From assembly GCF_049647105.1 (NCBI RefSeq), contig NZ_JBARWZ010000027.1:20822-84821 (forward strand): a stretch of 64,000 bases of DNA, given 5' to 3'. This document shows positions 15,015 through 22,682 of this stretch, piece by piece (position 1 is the first letter of the stretch; each line of letters starts with the position of its first letter). The position numbers and the translations under genes were made by a program. The notes beneath the pieces are model-generated. The model ran no database searches. It had not been told where the DNA came from and saw nothing but the letters and a program-made list of their open reading frames with translations. This stretch comes from Actinophytocola sp049647105. GTDB taxonomy: Bacteria > Actinomycetota > Actinomycetes > Mycobacteriales > Pseudonocardiaceae.

Positions 15015-16592
15015 TCACGCTCCCTTGTTGCGGATCGAGTGGCCGGGGAGCGCGCCGGTGTGCCTGCCGTCCTCGATGACGGGCACGCCGTTCACCAGCA
15101 CGTACGGGATACCGGCCGCGGCCTGGCGCGGTTGTTCGAACGTCGCCGTGTCGGCCACCGTGGCCGGGTCGAACAGGACCAGGTCCGCGGCGTACCCCTC
15201 GCGGACGAGCCCTCGGTCGGTCAGCCGGAGCCGCCGCGCGGCGCGGCCCGTCAGGTGCGCGACGCATTCCTCCAGGCTCAGCACCCCCAATTCGCGAACG
15301 TACCGCGCGAGGTAGCGGGGGAACGTGCCCCACGCCCTCGGGTGGGGCCGCTCGCCGACCAGCAACCCGTCGCTGCCGCCGGTGTGCGCGGCGTGCCGCA
15401 TGATCGCGCGGACGTTGTCCTCGTGCCCGACGTGCATGAGGCACGACGTGCCGAGCCGCTCGGCGATCAGCGTGTCGAAGTACAGCTCGGCGGGCGGCCT
15501 GCCCGCCTCGCGTGCCGACGCCGCGACCGACTTGCCCACCAGGTGGGCGTTGTCGTCGCGGCGAACGCCGTTCACCTCGATCGAGTCCCAGTCGACGGGC
15601 ACGCCGTGGCAGCCGTCCGAGCCGTGTTCCTCGATGTCGGCGCGGATCCGCTCCCGGGCGTCCACATTGGACAGACGGGCGAGCGTCGCGGCAAGGCCGC
15701 CTTCTGCTGCCCAGCTCGGCAGCAGCGCCGACAGGTAGGTCGCGCCGGGCAGGTACGGGTAGGTGTCCAGGCTGATGTCGCAGCCGTCGGCGATCGCGTC
15801 GTCCAGCAACGACAACAGCTCACCAGCACGGCCCTCGTTGACCGGGAAGTTCATCGTGGCGTGCGCGAGGTGCAGCGGGCAGCCGGACCGCCGCGACACG
15901 TCGACCATCTCCGCGTACGCCTCGAGCGCGCCGGCGCCGTAGCTGCGGTGGTGTGGGCTGTAGTAACCGCCGCCCTTGCCGACGACCTCGCACAGCGCGA
16001 CCAGTTCCCCGGTGCCGGCGTACATGCCCGGCGTGTACGTGAGGCCGGACGACATGCCCATCGCGCCCTCGGCGAGCCCGGTCGCCACCAGCGCCCGCAT
16101 CCGGTCCAGCTCGGACTCCGTGGCATGCCGCGCGTCCCAGCCCGCCACCAGTGCCCGCACGGTGCCCTGCGGCACGAGGTAGGCCGCGTTCACCGCGATG
16201 CCGCGGTCGAGCCGGTCCAGGTACTCGCCGACGCCGCGCCAGTCCCAGTCGAAGCCGGGCGGGTCGTCGTTCCACCCGGCCAGCTGCGCGCGCAGGTCCG
16301 CGAGCGTGTCGTCGTCGACCGGCGCGTAGGACAGCCCGTCCTGGCCGAGCACCTCGAGCGTGACACCCTGCGACACCTTCGCCATGTGGTCGGGATGCGC
16401 GAGTATCTGCAGGTCGGAGTGTGCGTGCATGTCGATGAACCCGGGCGCGAGCACGAGCCCGTCCGCGTCCACCACGCGTCCGCCGCCACCGGTGCCGATC
16501 GCCGCGATCCGTCCACCGCCGACGGTCACGTCCGCCCGGTACGACGGCCCGCCGGTGCCGTCGACCACGGTCGCGCCGAGGAAGGTGAGCAT
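15015..16592 (-). CDS. N-acyl-D-aminoacylase-type amidohydrolase (candidate N-acetylglucosaminate deacetylase)
   Basis: This 525-residue metal-dependent amidohydrolase has the HxH metal motif FIDMHAHSDLQILAHPDHMA. The D-aminoacylase landmarks GAMGMSSGLTYTPG, SPHHRSYGAGALEAYAEMVD, CPLHLAHATMN and LMHVGHEDNVRAIMRH follow, with an ADLVLFDP C-terminal cap. The family removes N-acyl groups from D-amino acids. C2 of glucosaminate has the geometry of a D-amino acid, so N-acetyl-D-glucosaminate is a fitting substrate here. TGATG overlap with the deaminase upstream and a 1-nt gap before the aldolase show tight coupling. Alternatives are N-acyl-D-Glu or other D-amino acid deacylation. Confidence 0.82.
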   Translation of the reverse strand: MLTFLGATVVDGTGGPSYRADVTVGGGRIAAIGTGGGGRVVDADGLVLAPGFIDMHAHSDLQILAHPDHMAKVSQGVTLEVLGQDGLSYAPVDDDTLADLRAQLAGWNDDPPGFDWDWRGVGEYLDRLDRGIAVNAAYLVPQGTVRALVAGWDARHATESELDRMRALVATGLAEGAMGMSSGLTYTPGMYAGTGELVALCEVVGKGGGYYSPHHRSYGAGALEAYAEMVDVSRRSGCPLHLAHATMNFPVNEGRAGELLSLLDDAIADGCDISLDTYPYLPGATYLSALLPSWAAEGGLAATLARLSNVDARERIRADIEEHGSDGCHGVPVDWDSIEVNGVRRDDNAHLVGKSVAASAREAGRPPAELYFDTLIAERLGTSCLMHVGHEDNVRAIMRHAAHTGGSDGLLVGERPHPRAWGTFPRYLARYVRELGVLSLEECVAHLTGRAARRLRLTDRGLVREGYAADLVLFDPATVADTATFEQPRQAAAGIPYVLVNGVPVIEDGRHTGALPGHSIRNKGA

Positions 16593-17905
16593 CAGAAGAA
16601 CGTCCGGATCAGGTCGACCACGGTCTCGCCGTCCGCGCCGACCATCGGCATCAGCGGGACCTTGTCGAACGTCGTGCACGGGTGCGAGAGCCCGAGGCCG
16701 ACCCAGTCGCCGACCTCCAGCGCCGCGTCCCTGTCGAGCCGGACGAAACCGTGCTGGTCGTTGACCTTGGTGACCGTGCAGCCGGTCAGCGCGGAGGTGA
16801 CGCCGCCCGCGCGCCGCAGCTCGGGCACCGGCAGGTCGATGTCGTAGGGCACGTCCCGCTTGCCCGCGGTGATGAACGCGAGCCGAGGCTCGGGCCGCGA
16901 GTTGACCTGCGCCCAGGCCCGCACCGCGGGCCGCAGCCGGGGGCCGTCGAGCCGGGGGCTCGCGCCGAGCGGGGAGCTGCGTGCGTAGTACCCCTCGTCG
17001 TGCGTGAGGTACGCGCCGCTGCGCAGCACCGGCAGCACGGGCAGCCCGTCGGGCCACGGTCCGCCGAGCACCTCGACGACCTGGTCGAAGAACGAGCTGC
17101 CGCCCGCGGTCACGACCACCTGGTCCACACCGTCGAAGTGGCCGCGTTCCGCGAGGTCCAAGGCCAGCGCCCGCAGTTCGGTCAGGTGCGTGTGCACGGT
17201 CGCGAGCCCGTCGGCCGACGTGTCGCCCGCCACCGCGCCCTCGTAGCTCGCGACGCCGGTCAGCCGCAGCACCGGGCTCGCGGCGACGGCCTCGGCGACC
17301 TTCAGCGCGGCGGTCCGGTCACGGCACCCGGTGCGGCCGCCCGGTACGCCCAGCTCGATCAGCACGTCCACCGGACGGGACGGGGCCGCCTCGCGCAGCG
17401 CGGCGGTCATCAGCTCGACGCCTCGTTCGGTGTCGGCCCAGCACCAGAACTCGAAGCCCCGGTCGCGGTCCAGCTCACCCGCGATGAACCGCAGTGCGGC
17501 CGCGTCGACCAGTTCGTTCGCGAGGATCACCCGGCTCACCCCGAACGCGCGGTAGATCCGCAGCTGGCTCGCGTTCGCCGCGGTCTGGCCCCACACGCCG
17601 TGCTCGAACTGCCGCGCGTACAGCTGCGGCGCCATCGTCGTCTTGCCGTGCGGCGCGTGCGCGAAACCGTGGCGTGCGCACAGGTCTGCCATCGTGGTGA
17701 GGTTGTGGGTGAGGGCGGACTCGTCGAGGACCGTGACGGGTGGGAGGAACCCGTCGCCGAACAGGTTCGGGCGCCGGTCCCTGGCGTCTCGAATGGACAA
17801 TCCGGACAGCGAGTTCGGCAGTCCCTTGAAGCGCCAGTCGATCCGCTCGTCGAGGAGCGCCTCGAGCGCGGCGGGGTCCATCCGGCCCGGGGTGATCTGC
17901 GGCAT
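16592..17905 (-). CDS. DSD1-type PLP deaminase (candidate D-glucosaminate ammonia-lyase)
   Basis: This 437-residue protein combines an alanine-racemase-like fold-III PLP barrel with a C-terminal D-serine-dehydratase-like domain. The probable PLP lysine is in HAPHGKTTMAPQLYARQFE. The C-terminal LSHPCTTFDKVPLMPMVG carries the His/Cys pair that binds zinc in DSD1 enzymes. The family dehydrates or cleaves D-3-hydroxy amino acids (D-Ser, D-Thr). Eliminating water from D-glucosaminate would give 2-keto-3-deoxygluconate and ammonia, exactly the substrate of the neighbouring kinase. It is the first gene of the minus-strand operon. Substrate assignment is inference; the fold call is firm. Confidence 0.82.
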   Translation of the reverse strand: MPQITPGRMDPAALEALLDERIDWRFKGLPNSLSGLSIRDARDRRPNLFGDGFLPPVTVLDESALTHNLTTMADLCARHGFAHAPHGKTTMAPQLYARQFEHGVWGQTAANASQLRIYRAFGVSRVILANELVDAAALRFIAGELDRDRGFEFWCWADTERGVELMTAALREAAPSRPVDVLIELGVPGGRTGCRDRTAALKVAEAVAASPVLRLTGVASYEGAVAGDTSADGLATVHTHLTELRALALDLAERGHFDGVDQVVVTAGGSSFFDQVVEVLGGPWPDGLPVLPVLRSGAYLTHDEGYYARSSPLGASPRLDGPRLRPAVRAWAQVNSRPEPRLAFITAGKRDVPYDIDLPVPELRRAGGVTSALTGCTVTKVNDQHGFVRLDRDAALEVGDWVGLGLSHPCTTFDKVPLMPMVGADGETVVDLIRTFF

Positions 17906-17919
17906 CCGCTCACCTCATA

Positions 17920-17955
17920 TTGCGTATTTTGCAACGGCTATTGCGCTATGTGCCA
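17920..17955. promoter_or_regulatory. Tandem TTGC-N7-GCAA boxes in divergent promoter
   Basis: TTGCGTATTTTGCAA at 17920-17934 and TTGCGCTATGTGCCA at 17941-17955 (one mismatch in the last half site), starting 21 bp or two helical turns apart. They lie between the deaminase operon and the KDG-kinase/IclR/RidA operon. The same spaced pair occurs at 11473-11508. Confidence 0.7.
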
Positions 17956-18009
17956 CCGAATTGTGTAGCATTTCCCCGGCCGACCAGTCAACGGCGTGAG
18001 GGGTGGCCG

Positions 18010-18972
18010 GTGGGGATGCCAGACGTGCTCTGTCTCGGTGAGACCATGGCCATGTTCGTGCCCGCCGAGCCCGGTCCGCCCGCCGAGGTGACCACGTGGC
18101 ACCGGACCGTCGGTGGCGCGGAGTCCAATGTGGCCTGTCACGTCGCGGCACTCGGTCTGCGGCCCGCGTGGGTGAGCGCGGTCGGCGACGACGCGTTCGG
18201 CACGGCCGTCGTGTCCACGATCGCCTCCTTCGGCGTCGACGTGTCCGGCGTGACCGTCGACCCGGAGCGGCCGACCGGCCTGTACGTCAAGGAACGTGAC
18301 GCCTCCGGCAGCCCGGTCCGCTACTACCGCCGCGGTTCCGCCGCCTCGGGCATGGCGCCCGCACTGCTCGACGGACTGGTCCTCGACGGCGTGCGGGTCG
18401 TGCACACCAGCGGGATCACACCCGCGCTGTCGGACAGCTGTCTCGCGCTGATGCGGCGGCTCATGGGCGCGCCGAGAACCTTCACGCTGTCGTTCGACCT
18501 CAACTGGCGGGCTCCGCTGTGGACCGGCCGCGACCCGTCGGTGCTGCGGGAGCTGGCGTCGGCCGCGGACATCGTGTTCGTCGGCGCCGACGAGGCCAAG
18601 CTCGTGTGGGACGTTGAGGAACCGGCGCGGATCCGCGCGCTGCTGCCGGCACCGGCGACGCTCGTGGTCAAGCAGGGTGCGGCGGGCGCGACCCTGGTCG
18701 AGGGGGACACCGAGCTGTTCCAGCCCGCGCTGACGGTCGACGTGGTCGAACCGGTCGGCGCCGGTGACGCGTTCGCCGCCGGGTTCCTGTGGGCGACGCT
18801 CGCCGGGTGGTCGCCCCGGCGGCGGCTGCGGGCCGGGCACCTGCGGGCCGCGACCGCGCTGCGCACCCACCACGACGTCGGCCCCTCGCTGCCGGACGCG
18901 TACGTCTACGCCATGCTCGACGCGTCCGAGGCCGAGTGGGCCGCCGCGTACGTGACCGGAGAGTCGTCGTGA
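18010..18972 (+). CDS. kdgK: PfkB-family sugar kinase, probable 2-keto-3-deoxygluconate kinase
   Basis: This 320-residue protein starts near PDVLCLGETMAMFVPAEPGP. It has the PfkB signatures GGAESNVACHVAALG and, at the active site, VDVVEPVGAGDAFAAGFLWA, with the catalytic Asp in GAGDA. The KDG-kinase-like features are LYVKERDASGSPVRYYRRGS and the SGITPAL segment. The product KDPG would feed the aldolase at 14393. GTG 18010 (GAGGGG about 7 nt upstream) is preferred; ATG 18016 is possible. Its stop overlaps the IclR start (GTGA). The family is sure; KDG specificity rests on context. Confidence 0.86.
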   Translation: MGMPDVLCLGETMAMFVPAEPGPPAEVTTWHRTVGGAESNVACHVAALGLRPAWVSAVGDDAFGTAVVSTIASFGVDVSGVTVDPERPTGLYVKERDASGSPVRYYRRGSAASGMAPALLDGLVLDGVRVVHTSGITPALSDSCLALMRRLMGAPRTFTLSFDLNWRAPLWTGRDPSVLRELASAADIVFVGADEAKLVWDVEEPARIRALLPAPATLVVKQGAAGATLVEGDTELFQPALTVDVVEPVGAGDAFAAGFLWATLAGWSPRRRLRAGHLRAATALRTHHDVGPSLPDAYVYAMLDASEAEWAAAYVTGESS

Positions 18973-19727
18973 GTCAGAGCCTGGACCGAGCGCTGGTGCT
19001 GCTCGACGAGCTGGCGAACGGCCGGCGCACGCTGGACCAGCTGGCCGAGCGGCTGGCCGTGCACAAGACGACGGTGCTTCGGTTGCTGCGCACGCTCGAG
19101 TCGCACCGGTTCGTGCAGCGCGACGGGGTCCGCTACTACCGGCTCGGCACGTCGCTGTTCGAGCTGGCGTTCCGCGCGCTCGACGAGCGGGACGTGCGGC
19201 GCAGCGTCGAGCCCGCGCTGCGTGCGCTGAACGCCGAGACCGGGCACACCGTGCACCTCGCGTCCTACGAGGACGGTGAGGTGATCTACATCGACAAGTG
19301 CGAGAGCAGGCACAACGTGCGGATGTACTCCCGCATCGGCCGCCGCGCGCCGCTGCACTGCACGGCGGTGGCGAAGGTGCTGGTCGCCGCGTTGCCGGCG
19401 GACCAGCGCGCGGCGGTGGCCGCGTCGCTCACGTACGAGAAGATGGCGGCGAACACGATCACGACCCCGCGCGCCTACCTGGCGGAGCTCGCTCACGTGG
19501 CGGAGCGCGGCTACGCGATCGACAACGAGGAGCACGAGGAGCACATTCACTGCGTGGCGGCGCCGGTGCGCGGCGCGCGGGGTGAGGTGCTCGCGGCGAT
19601 GTCGCTGTCGGTGCCGCAGGTCGTGCTCGACCTGGACGGCCTGCTGGAGCTGGTGCCGGCACTGCTGGCCGCGGCCTCGGCGGCGTCCGCCGAGTGTGGT
19701 TACCCGGAAACGAGGAGGAACAGCTGA
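18969..19727 (+). CDS. IclR-family regulator of the sugar-acid block
   Basis: A 252-residue protein. The N-terminal winged helix (LVLLDELANGRRTLDQLAER, LAVHKTTVLRLLRTLESHRF) is followed by an IclR effector domain (VIYIDKCESRHNVRMYSRIG, APLHCTAVAKVLVAALP, YAIDNEEHEEHIHCVAAPVR). IclR proteins usually bind sugar acids or aromatic acids. It lies between kdgK and ridA with overlapping starts and stops on both sides. The TTGC-N-GCAA boxes at 17920-17955 and 11473-11508 are its likely targets. A KDG-like or glucosaminate-like ligand would make sense but is not shown. Confidence 0.9.
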   Translation: MSQSLDRALVLLDELANGRRTLDQLAERLAVHKTTVLRLLRTLESHRFVQRDGVRYYRLGTSLFELAFRALDERDVRRSVEPALRALNAETGHTVHLASYEDGEVIYIDKCESRHNVRMYSRIGRRAPLHCTAVAKVLVAALPADQRAAVAASLTYEKMAANTITTPRAYLAELAHVAERGYAIDNEEHEEHIHCVAAPVRGARGEVLAAMSLSVPQVVLDLDGLLELVPALLAAASAASAECGYPETRRNS

Positions 19728-20107
19728 TGGCGAAGGTCGCGATCCACCCGGAGGGCGCCAAGATCCCGACGGTGCCGCTCACCCATGGCATCCGCAAGGG
19801 CAACATCCTGCAGGTGGCCGGTCAGGTGGCCTTCGACCCCGCGACGAACGAGATCGTCGGGACCACGGTCACCGAGCAGACCCGCCGGGTCATGCAGAAC
19901 GTGCGGGCGATCCTCGAGGCGGGCGGCGCCACCCTCGACGACGTGGTCATGTGCCGCGTCTACCTCACCGACGTGGCCCACTTCGGTGAGCTGAACGACG
20001 CGTACCGCGAGTTCTTCGAGGAGTCCTTCCCGGCCCGCACGACCGTGTACGTCGGCCTCCCGGAAGGCCTGCTGGTGGAGATCGACGCCATGGCCGTCCT
20101 GGAGTAA
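19727..20107 (+). CDS. RidA-family reactive enamine/imine deaminase
   Basis: This 126-residue protein has RidA/YjgF motifs: GIRKGNILQVAGQVAFDPAT, QTRRVMQNVRAILEAGGATL, DDVVMCRVYLTDVAHFGELN and the closing ARTTVYVGLPEGLLVEIDAM with the conserved Arg. RidA hydrolyses 2-aminoacrylate-type enamines and imines released by PLP dehydratases. Its position in an operon divergent from a DSD1-type deaminase is therefore functionally neat. It would speed release of ammonia from the enamine of deoxy-glucosaminate. The ATG shares a base with the IclR stop. Confidence 0.92.
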   Translation: MAKVAIHPEGAKIPTVPLTHGIRKGNILQVAGQVAFDPATNEIVGTTVTEQTRRVMQNVRAILEAGGATLDDVVMCRVYLTDVAHFGELNDAYREFFEESFPARTTVYVGLPEGLLVEIDAMAVLE

Positions 20108-20222
20108 CCGGTCCCATGTCCCATGGATCTTTGCGCGAGGGTCTGGGCCTGACCAGCTGTGACCTCAGGGGAACGTGACGGCACTCAACCACCAACCACC
20201 CGCGGTCCGAGGATGCGCTGGG

Positions 20223-20292
20223 TCGATACCCACACTGAGAAATTCCGGGAGGCGGACTAGCCTTTCGATAGGTTTATGTCGATAATCGATGC
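20223..20292 (+). promoter_or_regulatory. Probable leaderless promoter with TCGATA repeats
   Basis: TCGATA occurs at 20223-20228, 20265-20270 and 20279-20284, and ATCGAT follows at 20285-20290. GATAAT at 20281-20286 is a good -10 whose start point would fall at or next to the ATG at 20293, and no ribosome site precedes that ATG. Repeats overlapping the -10 suggest repression by the HTH protein of the operon. Confidence 0.5.
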
Positions 20293-20775
20293 ATGATCGG
20301 TGTGCATCGGGCCGTTGTGGTTCCGCTCCGCGTGTTCCTCGTGGTGTTGTTCGGGGTTCTCGTCGTGTTCCAGACGCTGTCGTTGCCAGGGCAGTTCGCC
20401 CATATGGCCAGGGAAAACCCGAACGACGCACCGCTGCGGTGGCCTGCGACAGTGATCGCGATCTTCCTCGTGCTGTGTGTGCAGGTGGTGATCGTGGCGA
20501 CGTGGCAGCTGCTCAGCATGGTCCAGAAGGACCGCATCTTCACCGAGGACGCGATGAGGTGGGTGAACGCGATCGTGCTGGCCATCGCCGCGGGGTGGGC
20601 GGTGCTCGTCGGGGTGTTCGTGTTCGTGGGGGTCAACGCGGACGACCCCGGGATGCCGATGGTGTTGCTCCTGATGACGACGGGGGTCACCGTGCTGGGA
20701 CTGCTGATGGTGGTGATGCGCGAGCTGCTGCGGTCCGCCACCACACTGCGCACCGACATGGACTCGGTGATCTGA
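20293..20775 (+). CDS. DUF2975 membrane protein
   Basis: A 160-residue protein with four predicted transmembrane segments (VPLRVFLVVLFGVLVVFQTL, IAIFLVLCVQVVIVATWQLL, AIVLAIAAGWAVLVGVFVFV, MVLLLMTTGVTVLGLLMVVM). The DUF2975 pattern includes KDRIFTEDAMRWVNAI between helices two and three. DUF2975 proteins are nearly always encoded with a short YozG-type HTH protein, as here. Their role is not known. The ATG at 20293 has no ribosome site and lies about 7 nt after a -10-like hexamer, so the mRNA may be leaderless. The stop overlaps the start of the HTH gene. Confidence 0.88.
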   Translation: MIGVHRAVVVPLRVFLVVLFGVLVVFQTLSLPGQFAHMARENPNDAPLRWPATVIAIFLVLCVQVVIVATWQLLSMVQKDRIFTEDAMRWVNAIVLAIAAGWAVLVGVFVFVGVNADDPGMPMVLLLMTTGVTVLGLLMVVMRELLRSATTLRTDMDSVI

Positions 20776-20981
20776 TGCCGATCGTCGTGCGCATCGACGT
20801 CGAGCTGGCCAAGCGCAAGATGAGCGTCGGCGAGTTCGCCGAGCGGGTCGGGCTCACCCCGGCGAACGTGGCGGTGCTGAAGAACGGCCGTGCCAAGGCG
20901 GTGCGCTTCTCCACCCTGGAGGCGATGTGCCGGGTGCTGGGCTGTCAGCCCGGCGACCTGCTCGAGTGGGTCGACGAGTGA
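20775..20981 (+). CDS. YozG-type Cro/C1 HTH regulator
   Basis: This 68-residue protein is a single HTH domain: VVRIDVELAKRKMSVGEFAE, RVGLTPANVAVLKNGRAKAV, RFSTLEAMCRVLGCQPGDLL. It ends EWVDE, typical of the YozG family. Such proteins regulate their own DUF2975-HTH operon. ATG 20775 overlaps the last base of the DUF2975 stop codon. The TCGATA repeats before the operon are the probable binding sites. Confidence 0.92.
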   Translation: MPIVVRIDVELAKRKMSVGEFAERVGLTPANVAVLKNGRAKAVRFSTLEAMCRVLGCQPGDLLEWVDE

Positions 20982-21016
20982 CACCACCCGTTTGACCCGC
21001 CGGTACAGTCCCGAGG

Positions 21017-21511
21017 ATGTCCGACGACTCACCGCTCGACCGGCTGAACGCCGAGGAGCCCGCGGCCGCCGAGCACGATCTGCTCGCGTGCTGCGCGTCC
21101 CGCCGCTGGGCCGACGAGGTCCTCGCCCGGCGCCCCTACCACGACCTCGCCCAGCTGCGGAGTGTCTCCGAGCAGGTCCTCCGCGCGCTCGACTGGGCCG
21201 ATGTGGACCAGGCCCTCGCCGCCCACCCGCGCATCGGGGAACGCGCCACCGGGACGGGCACGGAGGCCGCGTGGTCACGCGAGGAGCAGGCGGGTGCGAC
21301 CCCGGACGAGGACCTCGTGGCAGGCAACGTCGTCTACGAGGAACGGTTCGGGCACGTCTTCCTCATCTGTGCCACCGGCCTGACCGGCGAGGAGATGCTG
21401 ACCGCGCTCCGCACGCGCCTCGCCAACGATCCGGCGACCGAACGCGACGTGGTCCGCGACGAGCTGCGCAAGATCGTCGACCTGCGCCTCGGGAAGGCGT
21501 TCGGCTCATGA
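21017..21511 (+). CDS. uraD: OHCU decarboxylase
   Basis: This 164-residue protein has the catalytic-His motif AAHPRIGERATG, LLACCASRRWADEVLARRPY at the N-terminus and YEERFGHVFLICATGLTGEE, all characteristic of 2-oxo-4-hydroxy-4-carboxy-5-ureidoimidazoline decarboxylase. It performs the last step from urate to (S)-allantoin. It is the first gene of the purine operon. Its stop overlaps the uraH start by 4 bp (ATGA). Confidence 0.93.
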   Translation: MSDDSPLDRLNAEEPAAAEHDLLACCASRRWADEVLARRPYHDLAQLRSVSEQVLRALDWADVDQALAAHPRIGERATGTGTEAAWSREEQAGATPDEDLVAGNVVYEERFGHVFLICATGLTGEEMLTALRTRLANDPATERDVVRDELRKIVDLRLGKAFGS

Positions 21512-21804
21512 GTCTCTCCACCCACGTTCTGAACACGAGCGAAGGGCGTCCCGCCGAGGGCGTTCCCGTGCGCCTCGAACTGCACGACGCGGGCTGGCGC
21601 ACCATCGCCGACGGGCACACCGACGCCGACGGGCGCATCTCCGGCTGGGACACCGAGGAGCCGGGGACCTACCGGCTCGTCTTCGAGATCCGCGGCGAGT
21701 TCTACCCCGAGGTCACCGTCGCCTTCCGGGTCACCGACGACAGTCACTACCACGTGCCGCTGCTCTTCAGCCCGTACGGCTACTCGACATATCGGGGGAG
21801 TTGA
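21508..21804 (+). CDS. uraH: 5-hydroxyisourate hydrolase (transthyretin-like)
   Basis: A 98-residue transthyretin-related protein. It starts LSTHVLNTSEGRPAEGVPVR (family N-signature) and ends SPYGYSTYRGS, the YRGS C-terminal signature containing catalytic residues. It converts 5-hydroxyisourate, the uricase product, to OHCU. It sits between uraD and the uricase gene with overlapping or 3-nt junctions, so the three proteins are made together. Confidence 0.95.
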   Translation: MSLSTHVLNTSEGRPAEGVPVRLELHDAGWRTIADGHTDADGRISGWDTEEPGTYRLVFEIRGEFYPEVTVAFRVTDDSHYHVPLLFSPYGYSTYRGS

Positions 21805-21807
21805 TCA

Positions 21808-22680
21808 GTGATGACCGATCAGGACATCCGTCTTGGTGACAACCAGTACGGCAAGGCCGAGACCCGTCTCGTCCGGGTCGACCGTGGCGGTGACCGCCAC
21901 GTGGTCACCGACCTCAACGTCAGCACCGCCCTGGCTGGCGACCTCTCCGCAACGCACCTGACCGGCGACAACGCCGGCGTGCTGCCCACCGACACGCAGA
22001 AGAACACGGTCTACGCGTTCGCCCGCGACGGAGTCGGCGAGATCGAGGCGTTCGCGCTGCGGCTCGCGCGGCACTTCGTCGACAGCACCCCCACCATCCA
22101 CCGCGCCAGGGTGAAGATCGAGCAGTACAGGTGGGAGCGGATCGGGGACCGGGACCACTCGTTCGTGCGCGGCGCGGGCACCCGCACCGCCACCGTCACC
22201 TACGACGGCACGGCCGCGACCGTCGTGTCCGGCGTGGACGACCTGGTGCTCATGAACACGACGGGGTCGGAGTTCCACGGGTTCCACAACGACGAGTACA
22301 CGACGCTGCCCGAGACCCACGACCGCATCCTCGCGACCGCCGTGTCGGCGCGGTGGCGGCACGGCGCTGCGGAGAACGCCGACTGGACCGGCTCGCACCA
22401 CACCGCGTGCAGGCACCTGCTTGACGCGTTCGCCGACACGCATTCCCTGTCGCTGCAGCAAACCCTGTACGCGATGGGCGAGCAGGTGCTGCGGCACCGC
22501 GACGAGCTGGTCGAGGTGCGGCTGTCGCTGCCGAACAAGCACCACTTCCTCGTCGACCTGTCGCCGTTCGAGCTGGACAACCCCGGCGAGGTGTTCTTCG
22601 CCGCCGACCGGCCCTACGGGCTCATCGAGGGCTCGGTCGTGCGGGACGGCGCTCCCGACGCGGGGCTGGCGTGGTGGTGA
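21808..22680 (+). CDS. Urate oxidase (uricase)
   Basis: This 290-residue protein has uricase landmarks: YGKAETRLVRVDRGGDRHVV near the N-terminus, LPTDTQKNTVYAFA with the catalytic Thr-Lys region, VLMNTTGSEFHGFHNDEYTT (the family signature) and LPNKHHFLVDLSPFELDNPG near the C-terminus. It oxidises urate to 5-hydroxyisourate without a cofactor. GTG 21808 and ATG 21811 are adjacent possible starts, with GGGGGAG upstream. The length is normal. Confidence 0.95.
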   Translation: MMTDQDIRLGDNQYGKAETRLVRVDRGGDRHVVTDLNVSTALAGDLSATHLTGDNAGVLPTDTQKNTVYAFARDGVGEIEAFALRLARHFVDSTPTIHRARVKIEQYRWERIGDRDHSFVRGAGTRTATVTYDGTAATVVSGVDDLVLMNTTGSEFHGFHNDEYTTLPETHDRILATAVSARWRHGAAENADWTGSHHTACRHLLDAFADTHSLSLQQTLYAMGEQVLRHRDELVEVRLSLPNKHHFLVDLSPFELDNPGEVFFAADRPYGLIEGSVVRDGAPDAGLAWW

Positions 22681-22682
22681 CC

